Shown piece after piece: positions 5,496 through 12,434 of a stretch of DNA of 12,547 nucleotides (the first letter of the stretch is position 1; each line of letters begins with the position of its first letter). The position numbers and the translations under genes were made by a program. The notes below the pieces were generated by a model that was not told where the DNA came from, ran no database searches, and saw only the letters and a program-made list of their open reading frames with translations. This stretch comes from Eubacterium sp. UBA3782 (GTDB lineage: Bacteria > Bacillota > Clostridia > Lachnospirales > Lachnospiraceae), in the NCBI GenBank assembly GCA_002368795.1, contig DFFG01000002.1, positions 1-12,547 on the forward strand, written 5' to 3'.

Positions 5496-7157
5496 CTAAG
5501 GAGCGGCCCCGGGAATTGGGACTGCCGCAGCGTCCCACAAAGCCTGCAGGTCTTCCGTGCAGAAGGGCTCGCCGGCCGTGCTGAGGCTGTGGGCAGCTGC
5601 CAGCTCGTCGGTGTAGGCATCCAGGGGAATGACCCGGAAGCCCTCCGGAGAGATGTGTGTAACAAGAGGTAAAAAAGAATACTCTGAGACAACGGTTTCT
5701 GACAGGACCGCGTCTTTCCCGTTCGGGGAAGCGCTGCTGCCGGAGACCGTTTTTTCTATGGTCAGACAGGCTGCTCCGCCAAGGATCGCTTCAAAGCGGC
5801 GGGTGTCGGAGACAAGATTGCCGCAGCCATAGTACACGATCCCGGTATTTCCGGCCTCGGTCTGCACCTGCCCGTAGGGACCTGCGACATGGGAATTGGC
5901 GCAGATGATCACATCAGCGCCTGCATCGATCAGGCGGCGGCAGAGCGCCTCCTGCTCTGCTTCAGGTCCGGGGCTGTATTCCTCTCCGATGTGGAGAAAG
6001 CATACAGACAGGTCGGCGGCTGTCTCGGCTCTCTTTAGGCCTGAAGTTAGCTGCTCTTCATTTTTCAGCTGGTCCACCAGATAGTCCTCCTCCGGCGGGA
6101 GGTCATGTCCGTTCAGACCATAGGTGTAGTTAAAAAGGGCCAGAGTGATCCCGTTTCGGGTCAGGAGCGTGCCGCAAAAATCATCGGATAGAGGCTGGCG
6201 GTGGATCCCGAGCACGGTGATCTCCGGGTGGGACTCCTGCCAGTAGGACAGGGTATGCCGGATGATCTCCGGGCCCCGGTCATTGATATGATTCGTGGCC
6301 TGGAGGATCACGTCAAAGCCGGCATCCGCAAGGGCGCTGCCCACCTCCTCGGGAGTCCCGAAACTCGGGTAGGTGCCGTAGAGGTTCGGATCGTCGGTCA
6401 GGGGTGTTTCCTGGTTGACGATGGCCAGGTCTGCCCCGGAGACCAGATCCCGGATCTCGGTGTAAAGGCCGTCGAAATCGAAGGTTTCCGTTTCCCTGTC
6501 ATAGGCCTTGCGGTAAATGGCCTCATGGATCAGGTTGTCTCCTGCCGCAAAGAGGGTAAGGCGTCTTACATCGGGACGGACATTCTCCTGTACGAGGGTC
6601 AGTCCCCAGGATTCCCATGCCCAGATGGTCTCACTGCCGTCTAAAGCAGTCAGGTGGATCCGCCCGTCCGTATCCAGATACCAGTCGGTGACGGAAAGGC
6701 CCATCCGGGAGGACATCCACAGGGAGGTGATCTTTCCGCTGTTTGCCTGGCGGAAGATAAAGATATGCTGGGAAAACCCCGGTTCATCCTGCTCGACCCA
6801 GAAGGGGCGGTCGGCGCCGTAGCTTCCGCGCTTCCATACGAGGAGCAGGAGCTCCTCTGCTCCGTCATGGTTGATATCGCCGGTCAGCAGGTCGGAGACC
6901 TTCCACTGCCGGGGCGTTTCAAATAGCAGGCCGTCTGGGCCGCTGACCGTCAGGGACCTGTCCTTAAGGATCAGCTGCTCTGTCTGACCGTCCCGGTTGA
7001 GGTCGGCAGAAACGCTTGTCGCCTTCCATGTGACCCAGGACGGCAAAAAGGCACCGCCAAGCCACAATGCTGCCGCCGCAAGGACAGCGGTGGCAGCACA
7101 CAGGATAAGCAGTACCTTTTTTGTGTTTATGTTCCGTATTTTTTGCATCATCGGCAT
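5496..7157 (-). CDS. Membrane-anchored CapA family protein with calcium-loop-like repeats
   Basis: The 553-aa product has a basic N-terminus and one TM or uncleaved signal helix (about 14-36). A repeat region follows with DxNxDG loops (DLNRDGQTE 52-60, DINHDGAEE 94-102, and DTDG at 162-165) resembling VCBS/FG-GAP calcium-binding blades. The rest (about 200-553) is a CapA/PgsA-type domain, a calcineurin-like metallophosphoesterase relative linked in some bacteria to poly-gamma-glutamate capsule. Motifs in order: LFAAGDNLIH (202-211), VNQETPL (247-253), ATNHINDRG (287-295), NYTYGLNG (343-350), LHIGEEYSPG (388-397), CANSHV (419-424), YGCGNLVSD (443-451). No pgsB/capB or capC lies nearby, so capsule synthesis is not implied. 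Starts at 7157, 7151 or 7148 are possible; GAGG at about 7162-7165 lies 4 nt before the first and 10 before the second. It lies 60 bp behind the DUF3160 gene, probably one transcript. Confidence 0.88.
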   Translation of the reverse strand: MPMMQKIRNINTKKVLLILCAATAVLAAAALWLGGAFLPSWVTWKATSVSADLNRDGQTEQLILKDRSLTVSGPDGLLFETPRQWKVSDLLTGDINHDGAEELLLLVWKRGSYGADRPFWVEQDEPGFSQHIFIFRQANSGKITSLWMSSRMGLSVTDWYLDTDGRIHLTALDGSETIWAWESWGLTLVQENVRPDVRRLTLFAAGDNLIHEAIYRKAYDRETETFDFDGLYTEIRDLVSGADLAIVNQETPLTDDPNLYGTYPSFGTPEEVGSALADAGFDVILQATNHINDRGPEIIRHTLSYWQESHPEITVLGIHRQPLSDDFCGTLLTRNGITLALFNYTYGLNGHDLPPEEDYLVDQLKNEEQLTSGLKRAETAADLSVCFLHIGEEYSPGPEAEQEALCRRLIDAGADVIICANSHVAGPYGQVQTEAGNTGIVYYGCGNLVSDTRRFEAILGGAACLTIEKTVSGSSASPNGKDAVLSETVVSEYSFLPLVTHISPEGFRVIPLDAYTDELAAAHSLSTAGEPFCTEDLQALWDAAAVPIPGAAP

Positions 7158-7171
7158 TGGCCCTCTCGCAT

Positions 7172-7214
7172 GGCCGGCTCTGGGGCCGGCCTTCCGGAGG
7201 TTTTGTTCCGGAAG
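7172..7214 (-). other. Two adjacent hairpins between the DUF3160 and CapA genes
   Basis: GGCCGGC (7172-7178) pairs with GCCGGCC (7185-7191) around a 6-nt loop. CTTCCGGA (7191-7198) pairs perfectly with TCCGGAAG (7207-7214) around an 8-nt loop. Neither is followed by a T-run in the leftward direction, so they are not ordinary intrinsic terminators. They could protect or process the mRNA between the two genes, or tune the second gene's expression. Confidence 0.6.
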
Positions 7215-7217
7215 AGC

Positions 7218-10055
7218 TTACGGGTATTCGTCTCTCCAGCTGCGCTGGAAATCGGTGGTCCAGTCCTCCGGCGATACAGCAGGCTCATTGTACCTTCCGT
7301 CGCTGTTCACCTGGAATCCCATCATCTGCCGCCAGGTGGTATCGGTCAGGCGGTCAGAGAGCGGCTGCGCGAACTGGTAGAAGGAAAAGACCGATCCGGA
7401 AGCGATGCGCAGGGTGCCGTCCACCGGGACGATAACGTAGATGGTGGATGCCCGGCCGGTGCCAAGCTCCTTTATCTGGCCATTCGGGTCGGTTGCAATG
7501 TCGGTAACAATGGCTGCCGGGAAATTCCGAGTATCCAGCTCCAGGCCGCCCGACTCGGCGTCATTGCGGTAGACTTCCTGCCAGAAATGCTCCAGCTGTC
7601 CGCCGTAGGTGCGGATCAGGTCAAATTCACTGTCGGTGGGGACCTCATTTTTCAGCTCTTTTTCCGCGATCACGGCAAGGCTGGATGCGAGCTCCTGCAG
7701 AAGGCTGAGGTTGTAGTCGTCATCCGAGGAGAGAAGACCATAGCCGGCCAGTCCCGTGCGGGTGGCCTGGGTCAGAGTCTCCAGACGACGGAAGACGGCA
7801 GGCTCCGGCTCCACATAGCCGCGGTCGTCATAGGTCTCCATGGGACCGCCGCCCATCTCGGCCATGACCTGCTTGGAATACAGAACCGTATCGTGTTTAA
7901 GCTCGGTATAGCTGCCAAGGAAGGACTGCAGATTCTTCCGGGTCCAGGCGTCGCTCTGCATAAAGACCGGCCAGCCCTCGCCCTTTTTCTCCAGAAGAGG
8001 ACGCAGGGTGTGCAGCCACTGGCTGTAGAGGCTGGCGTACCAGATCGAGTCATCGGCACCGGCCAGGCTGTCCCGTGCGGCCTGCAGGTTTTCGGAATAG
8101 CCGGCATAGCCGGTATTGCCCCGTTGTTCCAGGATAGAGAGCGCAGCATCCGAGCCAAGAGCGGCGGGCACGTCCAGCGCGTCCGGAAGCATCCGTTTAT
8201 TACCCTCGGAATTCTCACCGACGTGGCTGTAGATCAGCTGCTGCAGGATCGCGGCGTCGATGGAGAAGCGCTGGCCCATAAACCGGTAGCCCTTTGCATC
8301 TTCCTCGTGGCCCTCTGACGTCTCATCATCCAAAAAGACCATGGAATTGATCTCCGGCGGATCCATCTGGGCCGTCATGCTGTGGTAGTATTCCCAGGCT
8401 TCGGTATTTCCGGGAAGATCCCCGGCGGCAGCACCGGCGCCGTAGGCCTCATCCAGGATGGGCTTGTATTCGTAATAGCCGCAGTCATCAGATGCGCCAG
8501 CAAAGAAGCTGGTGATCGTATAGATGGATTCCCATGTTGGCAGCGTCTCGTCATCCAGAGCCATGGTGATCAGCAGGGCGCTGCGGTCCAGATCCTCATC
8601 CTTCTGGGTGAAGTTCATGCGGCCGTACCACATCATTGCGCGGAAATACCGCTCCAGGACGGGATCGCCCTCGTAGTAGCCCCGCACGGTGTACTGGCTG
8701 TAGTCCTCCATATAGTTTTCTGCCAGGGTGGAGGGCTGGATCTCCGAAGCGGCATAGATCCGTTCGAGCTCGGTGCCGACCATATCCGACACCTCTCCCG
8801 GGATCACGGCGCCATCGTCCAGAAGGGCGGCGGCAATGGAGAAGAAGGCCGTGTTTCTTTTGGCTGCGCTTTCCCATTCCGTACCCTTTAGGGCATCCAG
8901 CTGGCTGATGGACCGCTCCTGCATCTTCAGGGTAAGATCGGAAAGGGAGTAGAACAGCTGATCACGCTCCAGGTTCTTCATCAGATGCATGAAGTACAGG
9001 TGGTAGGTATGCATCATGGAATCCACGGTCACAAAATTGGCCAGGGTCTGATAGCGGTTGTTCTCGTATACCTCATAATATTCGTCCCATCCGTCCATCC
9101 AGACGCAGAACCCGTTTTCAAACAGCGTTCGTTTCTGCCAGTCGTTCAGGTAGAAGGCATCCAGATTGACGATGTTGTCCAGATTACTGTCCGTCTGGTA
9201 GAGCGGCACAGCCGGGATCACCTCATCTGCACTGATGGTGACATTGGCATACAGGCTGGGGCGCTTCAGCGCCTTTACCGGGGAGGCCTGCAGCGGCACG
9301 GAGGTTTGTTCCGCTTCATCAGAGGAAGCTTCGCTGCTTGCTGCCGTACTTCCGGCATCCGTCTCTTCGGACTCTTCCTTCTTGCCAAACAGGCCGCCAA
9401 GAATGCCGCTGGAAGGACTGCCGCCCTCGGTCTCATTGCCGGAGGGACTGCCCATGGCAGAAGGGCTGCCGCCCTGGGGACTGTCAGCAGAAAGGCGCGA
9501 GTACAGGAAAATGCCGCCTGCGATCAGAACTGCGCCAAGGAAGACGGCTGCTGCGATGATGCCTCCTTTGCCAGAGGTCCTTGCCGCAGGTGCCTCTTCA
9601 TAGTCATCAGAAAAACCATCGTCCATAGAGACCGCATCCTGGGAGCCATCCTCATACAGATCCTCGTCCGTATCGCCGTACTGGTAGTTGTTTTGCTGTT
9701 CATCTGTCTGGTCATACCGGTAGTATCGGCTGTTCCGGCTATCCCAGTCGTTCTGGCTGTTCCGGCTGTTCTGGCCGTCCCAGTCATTCTGACTGTTCTG
9801 GCTGTTCCAGTTTTTTTGATAATTTCGGCTGCTCTGGCCGTTCCGGCTGTTTTGGTAGTTTCGGCCGCTCTGGCCGTTCCAGCCGCGCTGGTCGTCCCGG
9901 TATGTCTGTCGGTCAGTGTCCGTCTGCGGATGGTCATAAAGATCATTGTCCGCATCCGGCGTCTGTCCGGCAAAATAGTCGGCTGTCCGGCATCCGCATT
10001 CGGGACAGAAGCGCGCCCCTTCCGGAAGCTTTGTTCCACAGTTTGGACAGAACAC
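7218..10055 (-). CDS. Zinc-ribbon, single-TM protein with extracellular DUF3160 domain
   Basis: The 945-aa product begins MFCPNCG with a four-cysteine zinc ribbon (Cys3, Cys6, Cys17, Cys20). A long Asn/Gln/Ser/Arg/Asp-rich linker follows (about 35-160, with degenerate SRN/SQN repeats at 56-115), then one TM helix (about 165-186), a Gly/Ser/Glu linker (about 190-255) and a large domain (about 275-930). That domain fits DUF3160: LYQTDSNLDNIVN, NGFCVWM, VTVDSMMHTYHLYF, then mostly helical sequence with HVGENSEGNKRMLPD. Its function is not established to my knowledge. The large domain should lie outside the membrane. The start is GTG (10055-10053), supported by AAAGGAGG just upstream and by the canonical ribbon N-terminus. 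It leads the leftward unit that continues into the CapA gene. The architecture mirrors the protein at 833-2023. Confidence 0.88.
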   Translation of the reverse strand: MFCPNCGTKLPEGARFCPECGCRTADYFAGQTPDADNDLYDHPQTDTDRQTYRDDQRGWNGQSGRNYQNSRNGQSSRNYQKNWNSQNSQNDWDGQNSRNSQNDWDSRNSRYYRYDQTDEQQNNYQYGDTDEDLYEDGSQDAVSMDDGFSDDYEEAPAARTSGKGGIIAAAVFLGAVLIAGGIFLYSRLSADSPQGGSPSAMGSPSGNETEGGSPSSGILGGLFGKKEESEETDAGSTAASSEASSDEAEQTSVPLQASPVKALKRPSLYANVTISADEVIPAVPLYQTDSNLDNIVNLDAFYLNDWQKRTLFENGFCVWMDGWDEYYEVYENNRYQTLANFVTVDSMMHTYHLYFMHLMKNLERDQLFYSLSDLTLKMQERSISQLDALKGTEWESAAKRNTAFFSIAAALLDDGAVIPGEVSDMVGTELERIYAASEIQPSTLAENYMEDYSQYTVRGYYEGDPVLERYFRAMMWYGRMNFTQKDEDLDRSALLITMALDDETLPTWESIYTITSFFAGASDDCGYYEYKPILDEAYGAGAAAGDLPGNTEAWEYYHSMTAQMDPPEINSMVFLDDETSEGHEEDAKGYRFMGQRFSIDAAILQQLIYSHVGENSEGNKRMLPDALDVPAALGSDAALSILEQRGNTGYAGYSENLQAARDSLAGADDSIWYASLYSQWLHTLRPLLEKKGEGWPVFMQSDAWTRKNLQSFLGSYTELKHDTVLYSKQVMAEMGGGPMETYDDRGYVEPEPAVFRRLETLTQATRTGLAGYGLLSSDDDYNLSLLQELASSLAVIAEKELKNEVPTDSEFDLIRTYGGQLEHFWQEVYRNDAESGGLELDTRNFPAAIVTDIATDPNGQIKELGTGRASTIYVIVPVDGTLRIASGSVFSFYQFAQPLSDRLTDTTWRQMMGFQVNSDGRYNEPAVSPEDWTTDFQRSWRDEYP
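9711..9890 (-). repeat. Degenerate Asn/Ser/Gln/Arg-coding repeat
   Basis: This in-frame stretch of the DUF3160 gene repeats variants of CGGCTGTTCTGG / CAGTCATTCTGG words. On the coding strand they give SRN, SQN, DWD and NYQ units at residues about 56-115. The copies are short (9-18 bp) and diverged. It forms a disordered cytoplasmic linker between the zinc ribbon and the TM helix and may be unstable in length. Confidence 0.65.
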
Positions 10056-10163
10056 AGGCCCTCCTTTCCGCCGTCCGAAAAGGACAGCAGTCAGATATGA
10101 TAATGTATCGGTCAGTGGTCACAGACCGCCTTGCGTTTTTACGCCTTCACGATCTATGGCATC

Positions 10164-10169
10164 ATTATA
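10164..10169 (-). promoter_or_regulatory. -10 box for the DUF3160-CapA unit
   Basis: The plus strand reads ATTATA, so the leftward strand has a perfect TATAAT about 110 bp upstream of the GTG start. The hexamer 17 bp further upstream (10192-10187 leftwards, GCTCCA) is a poor -35. Expected transcription start is near 10157. Confidence 0.4.
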
Positions 10170-10206
10170 TAAATTGTACACTTTTTTGGAGCAGGTGGCA
10201 ACTTCG

Positions 10207-10230
10207 GCAAAACTATATGGTAAATTTTGC
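10207..10230. promoter_or_regulatory. Inverted repeat in the -35 region of the ABC gene (candidate operator)
   Basis: GCAAAA (10207-10212) and TTTTGC (10225-10230) form a perfect 6-bp inverted repeat with a 12-bp spacer. It spans the -35 position of the extended -10 promoter at 10239-10247. An operator is possible but a match this short can be chance. Confidence 0.25.
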
Positions 10231-10238
10231 GGCGGATA

Positions 10239-10247
10239 TGCTAAAAT
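10239..10247 (+). promoter_or_regulatory. Extended -10 promoter element for the ABC exporter gene
   Basis: The sequence TGCTAAAAT is a TGn-type extended -10 with TAAAAT matching TATAAT at five of six bases. The -35 position (about 10219-10224, GGTAAA) is poor, as is usual for extended -10 promoters. Transcription would start near 10254, leaving a leader of about 70 nt that contains the hairpin at 10266-10302. Confidence 0.45.
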
Positions 10248-10265
10248 CATATCAATAACGGAAAC

Positions 10266-10306
10266 GGAGCTGGCGCATCAGGGAAAGTCGTGCGGCAGCT
10301 CCTTTT
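10266..10306 (+). terminator. Leader hairpin with T-run before the ABC gene (possible attenuator)
   Basis: GGAGCTG (10266-10272) pairs with CAGCTCC (10296-10302). After a G-G mismatch, CGCA (10274-10277) pairs with TGCG (10291-10294), leaving a 13-nt loop. TTTT (10303-10306) follows at once. It looks like an intrinsic terminator with a short T-run, lying between the predicted promoter and the ribosome site GAGG (10315-10318). CTTTT and AAAAG (10302-10314) can also pair across three bases next to the ribosome site. No leader peptide with its own ATG is present in the transcript. Confidence 0.5.
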
Positions 10307-10325
10307 CAGAAAAGAGGTAATGCGT

Positions 10326-12203
10326 ATGCCGGCACCTGGCGGACACATGCGGAACGGTTTTTTAACGGAAGAGGAGAAGGCAAACCGGCCGAAAGTTACA
10401 CCAGAGCTTTTGAAACGGATCTTTGCCTATCTGAAGCCATACTGGAAACAGCTGATCCTGGTTTTTGGCTGCCTGATCCTGTCTTCCGTGATGAATCTGA
10501 TGCCCTCTGTCCTGACAGGACGGATCATCGATGAAGGTCTGATCGCCAGGAATCTTGGCGCGCTGATCTTTTATATTCTGGTCTCGCTTGGCGTCACGCT
10601 GGGGGCGAACCTGATCGGTGTTGCGGAAAGCTACCTGAATACCTGGATCGCCCAGCACATCACCTTTGATATGCGAAATTCCATGTACCGCCATCTGCAG
10701 CAGATGTCCCAGAGCTTTTTTACGACCAACAACCAGGGAGACATCATCACCCGCATGACCAGCGATATCGACGGCGTGCAGCGGGTCATCAGCAATACCT
10801 TTACATCTATCCTCTCCAATGCGATCACGCTGACAGCCGCAGTCATCCTGATGTTTCGTTCCAACTGGATCCTGGCGGTGGTCGGCATGATGGTCGTTCC
10901 GCTGTTTATCATTCCGACGAGAAGAGCCGGAAAGACCCGGTGGACACTGACCCGTGAATCCCAGGAGTGCAGCGATGAGATCAACGGCATCCTCAATGAG
11001 ACACTGTCTGTCAGCGGTCAGTTGCTGGTCAAGCTGTTCTGCAAGGAGGAGTACGAGTACCAGCGGTATACGGATGCCAACGAGCGGATGATCAATCTGA
11101 ATATCCGGGAAAATATGGCCGGACGCTGGTTCCTGGTTGTGGTGCACACCTTTTCCAGCATCGGCCCGATGCTCCTCTATCTGGTCGGCGGCATCCTGAT
11201 CATGCGCTATGATTCCAGCCTTTCGGTGGGTGATATTACCGTTATGGTCGCCCTTCTTGGCAAGATGTATATGCCGGTCAATTCCCTGCTGAATATCCAG
11301 GTGGAGTGGATCCGTTCCATGGCCATGTTTACCCGTATCTTTGAATATTTCGATATGCCGGTGGCGATCACCAACGCAAAGCCCATCGTCCGGGCAAGGC
11401 AGAAGGACGGCAGTGTGGCCTTCCATCATGTCAGCTTCGGGTATGAGCCGGATCGTCTGATCCTGAAGGATATCGATTTTCGGCTGAATGCCGGCGACTG
11501 CATCGCCGTGGTCGGCCCGTCGGGCTCAGGCAAGAGCACGCTGGTCAATCTGATCCCGCGGCTGTATGATGTCACTGGCGGCAAGGTCACCTTTGACGGC
11601 ATCGACGTGCGGAAGCTGGATCTGGCGTTCCTGCGCGGCAGCATCGGTATCGTCAGTCAGGAGACCTACCTGTTCAACGGCTCCATCCGTGAAAACCTGC
11701 TTTACGCAAAGCCGGAGGCGACGGAGGAGGAAATGATCGAGGCCTGCAAAAAGGCAAATATCTATGATTTTATCGAGAAGCAGGAGCTGGGGCTCGATAC
11801 GATGGTGGGCAACCGCGGCCTGAAGCTTTCCGGCGGTGAGAAACAGCGGATCTCCATCGCCCGGGTGCTGCTCAAAGATCCCGATCTGTTTATCTTTGAC
11901 GAGGCGACCTCTGCCCTGGATTCCATTTCCGAAAAGAAGATCCAGGACGCGATCGATCCAATCATCAATTCACGGACCAGCATCCTGATCGCACACCGGC
12001 TCTCCACGATCCTCGCGGCAGACCAGATCCTGGTGGTCAAGGATGGCTGCATCGTGGAGCGGGGCACCCACGAAGAGCTTGTGGGGGCAGGCGGCACATA
12101 TACGGAGCTGTACGAGACCCAGTTTAAAGTAAGCCGGGATGACCCAAATAAGGACGAGACAGATGATTTGAAAGTACAGCTGGCGCATTCTTGTGACTTA
12201 TAG
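10326..12203 (+). CDS. ABC transporter half-exporter (TMD-NBD fusion, MsbA/BmrA type)
   Basis: A 625-aa half-transporter that would dimerise to export lipids, drugs or peptides using ATP. The type IV exporter TM domain spans about residues 35-325 (helices about 42-60, 80-100, 158-177, 182-198, 268-292 and 300-320). The nucleotide-binding domain is complete: Walker A GPSGSGKST (397-405), Q-loop Gln445, signature LSGGE (501-505), Walker B LFIFDE with Glu526, D-loop SALD, H-loop His557. All catalytic residues are intact, so it could work as a homodimer; no second half-transporter is in the window. The frame is open from a GTG at 10290, but GAGG (10315-10318) sits 7 nt before the ATG at 10326 and only 1 nt before the ATG at 10320, so 10326 is preferred. 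The last codons and the stop lie inside the terminator hairpin. Substrate unknown. Confidence 0.95.
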   Translation: MPAPGGHMRNGFLTEEEKANRPKVTPELLKRIFAYLKPYWKQLILVFGCLILSSVMNLMPSVLTGRIIDEGLIARNLGALIFYILVSLGVTLGANLIGVAESYLNTWIAQHITFDMRNSMYRHLQQMSQSFFTTNNQGDIITRMTSDIDGVQRVISNTFTSILSNAITLTAAVILMFRSNWILAVVGMMVVPLFIIPTRRAGKTRWTLTRESQECSDEINGILNETLSVSGQLLVKLFCKEEYEYQRYTDANERMINLNIRENMAGRWFLVVVHTFSSIGPMLLYLVGGILIMRYDSSLSVGDITVMVALLGKMYMPVNSLLNIQVEWIRSMAMFTRIFEYFDMPVAITNAKPIVRARQKDGSVAFHHVSFGYEPDRLILKDIDFRLNAGDCIAVVGPSGSGKSTLVNLIPRLYDVTGGKVTFDGIDVRKLDLAFLRGSIGIVSQETYLFNGSIRENLLYAKPEATEEEMIEACKKANIYDFIEKQELGLDTMVGNRGLKLSGGEKQRISIARVLLKDPDLFIFDEATSALDSISEKKIQDAIDPIINSRTSILIAHRLSTILAADQILVVKDGCIVERGTHEELVGAGGTYTELYETQFKVSRDDPNKDETDDLKVQLAHSCDL

Positions 12204-12225
12204 TCATGAGTTAGCCAGCTTTTTT
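12178..12225 (+). terminator. Intrinsic terminator overlapping the end of the ABC gene
   Basis: AGCTGGC (12178-12184) pairs with GCCAGCT (12214-12220), and inside them CTTGTGACT pairs with AGTCATGAG (12190-12210, two G-U pairs, 3-nt loop). A run of six T's (12220-12225) follows. The TAG stop codon (12201-12203) lies within the structure, so a ribosome reaching the stop would cover the hairpin. Confidence 0.85.
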
Positions 12226-12396
12226 GGGATGTATCCAAAGCGGAGTATGTGTTCCCAAAACGAGTCCGAGATATACAATGCATGGATCCATCATACGTCG
12301 ATTCTTACAGATTGTGCCGCCAAAGATCTCGTGCGGTCATATATCCGCAAATGTAGTCTCCCTAAGTGCCAATAGTTCACTTCACTTAACCGGTAC

Positions 12397-12425
12397 ATGA
12401 CAATAGATTTGACACATGATATAAT
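12397..12425 (+). promoter_or_regulatory. tnpA promoter
   Basis: ATGACA (12397-12402, five of six to TTGACA) and a perfect TATAAT (12420-12425) are separated by the ideal 17 bp. The predicted start point falls at about 12432, the A of the tnpA ATG, which would give a leaderless or nearly leaderless message. A consensus TTGACA at 12409-12414 is only 5 bp from the -10 and cannot be its partner. Confidence 0.5.
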
Positions 12426-12434
12426 AGTATCATG
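12415..12434. promoter_or_regulatory. Perfect palindrome over the tnpA -10 box and start codon
   Basis: CATGATA (12415-12421) and TATCATG (12428-12434) are exact inverted repeats around a 6-bp centre. The palindrome covers the TATAAT box and the whole ATG of tnpA. As DNA it could be an operator; in a read-through RNA it would fold into a hairpin that hides the start codon. No Shine-Dalgarno sequence lies upstream of this ATG. Confidence 0.5.

Larger units (their letters stand above)
10056..10325. other. Divergent control region between the DUF3160 and ABC exporter genes
   Basis: This 270-bp stretch has no gene. Leftward it carries a TATAAT (reverse strand, 10169-10164) with no clear -35, and a leader of about 100 nt with small inverted repeats: GCGT/ACGC (10133-10144), CGGTC/GACCG (10109-10128) and GTCC/GGAC (10073-10085), ahead of AAAGGAGG. 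Rightward it carries an inverted repeat at 10207-10230, an extended -10 at 10239-10247 and a strong leader hairpin at 10266-10302; these are listed separately. Confidence 0.65.

Noticed and set aside
4432..5538. 368-codon open frame opposite the patatin gene
   Set aside because: It is a shadow of a gene with a complete GGGGKG/GTSIG/DGG signature, and crosses the convergent stops. No motif seen.
7143..10100. Two long plus-strand open frames (7143-8318 and 8985-10100) opposite the DUF3160 gene
   Set aside because: The second is a hydrophobic Val/Ile/Leu/Ala string created by the antisense of Asn/Gln/Ser repeats, not a real membrane protein. Neither has a ribosome site or a known domain.
10362..11429. 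355-codon open frame opposite the ABC transporter
   Set aside because: The His/Asp/Gln-rich antisense of a well-conserved exporter gene; no start context or family resemblance.
12193..12375. 60-codon open frame between the ABC gene and tnpA
   Set aside because: It starts inside the terminator, has no ribosome site and resembles no family; it lies in the probable IS left-end region.
12409..12425. TTGACA and TATAAT read as one promoter
   Set aside because: The spacing is 5 bp, far from the required 16-18; ATGACA at 12397-12402 gives the correct 17-bp spacing.
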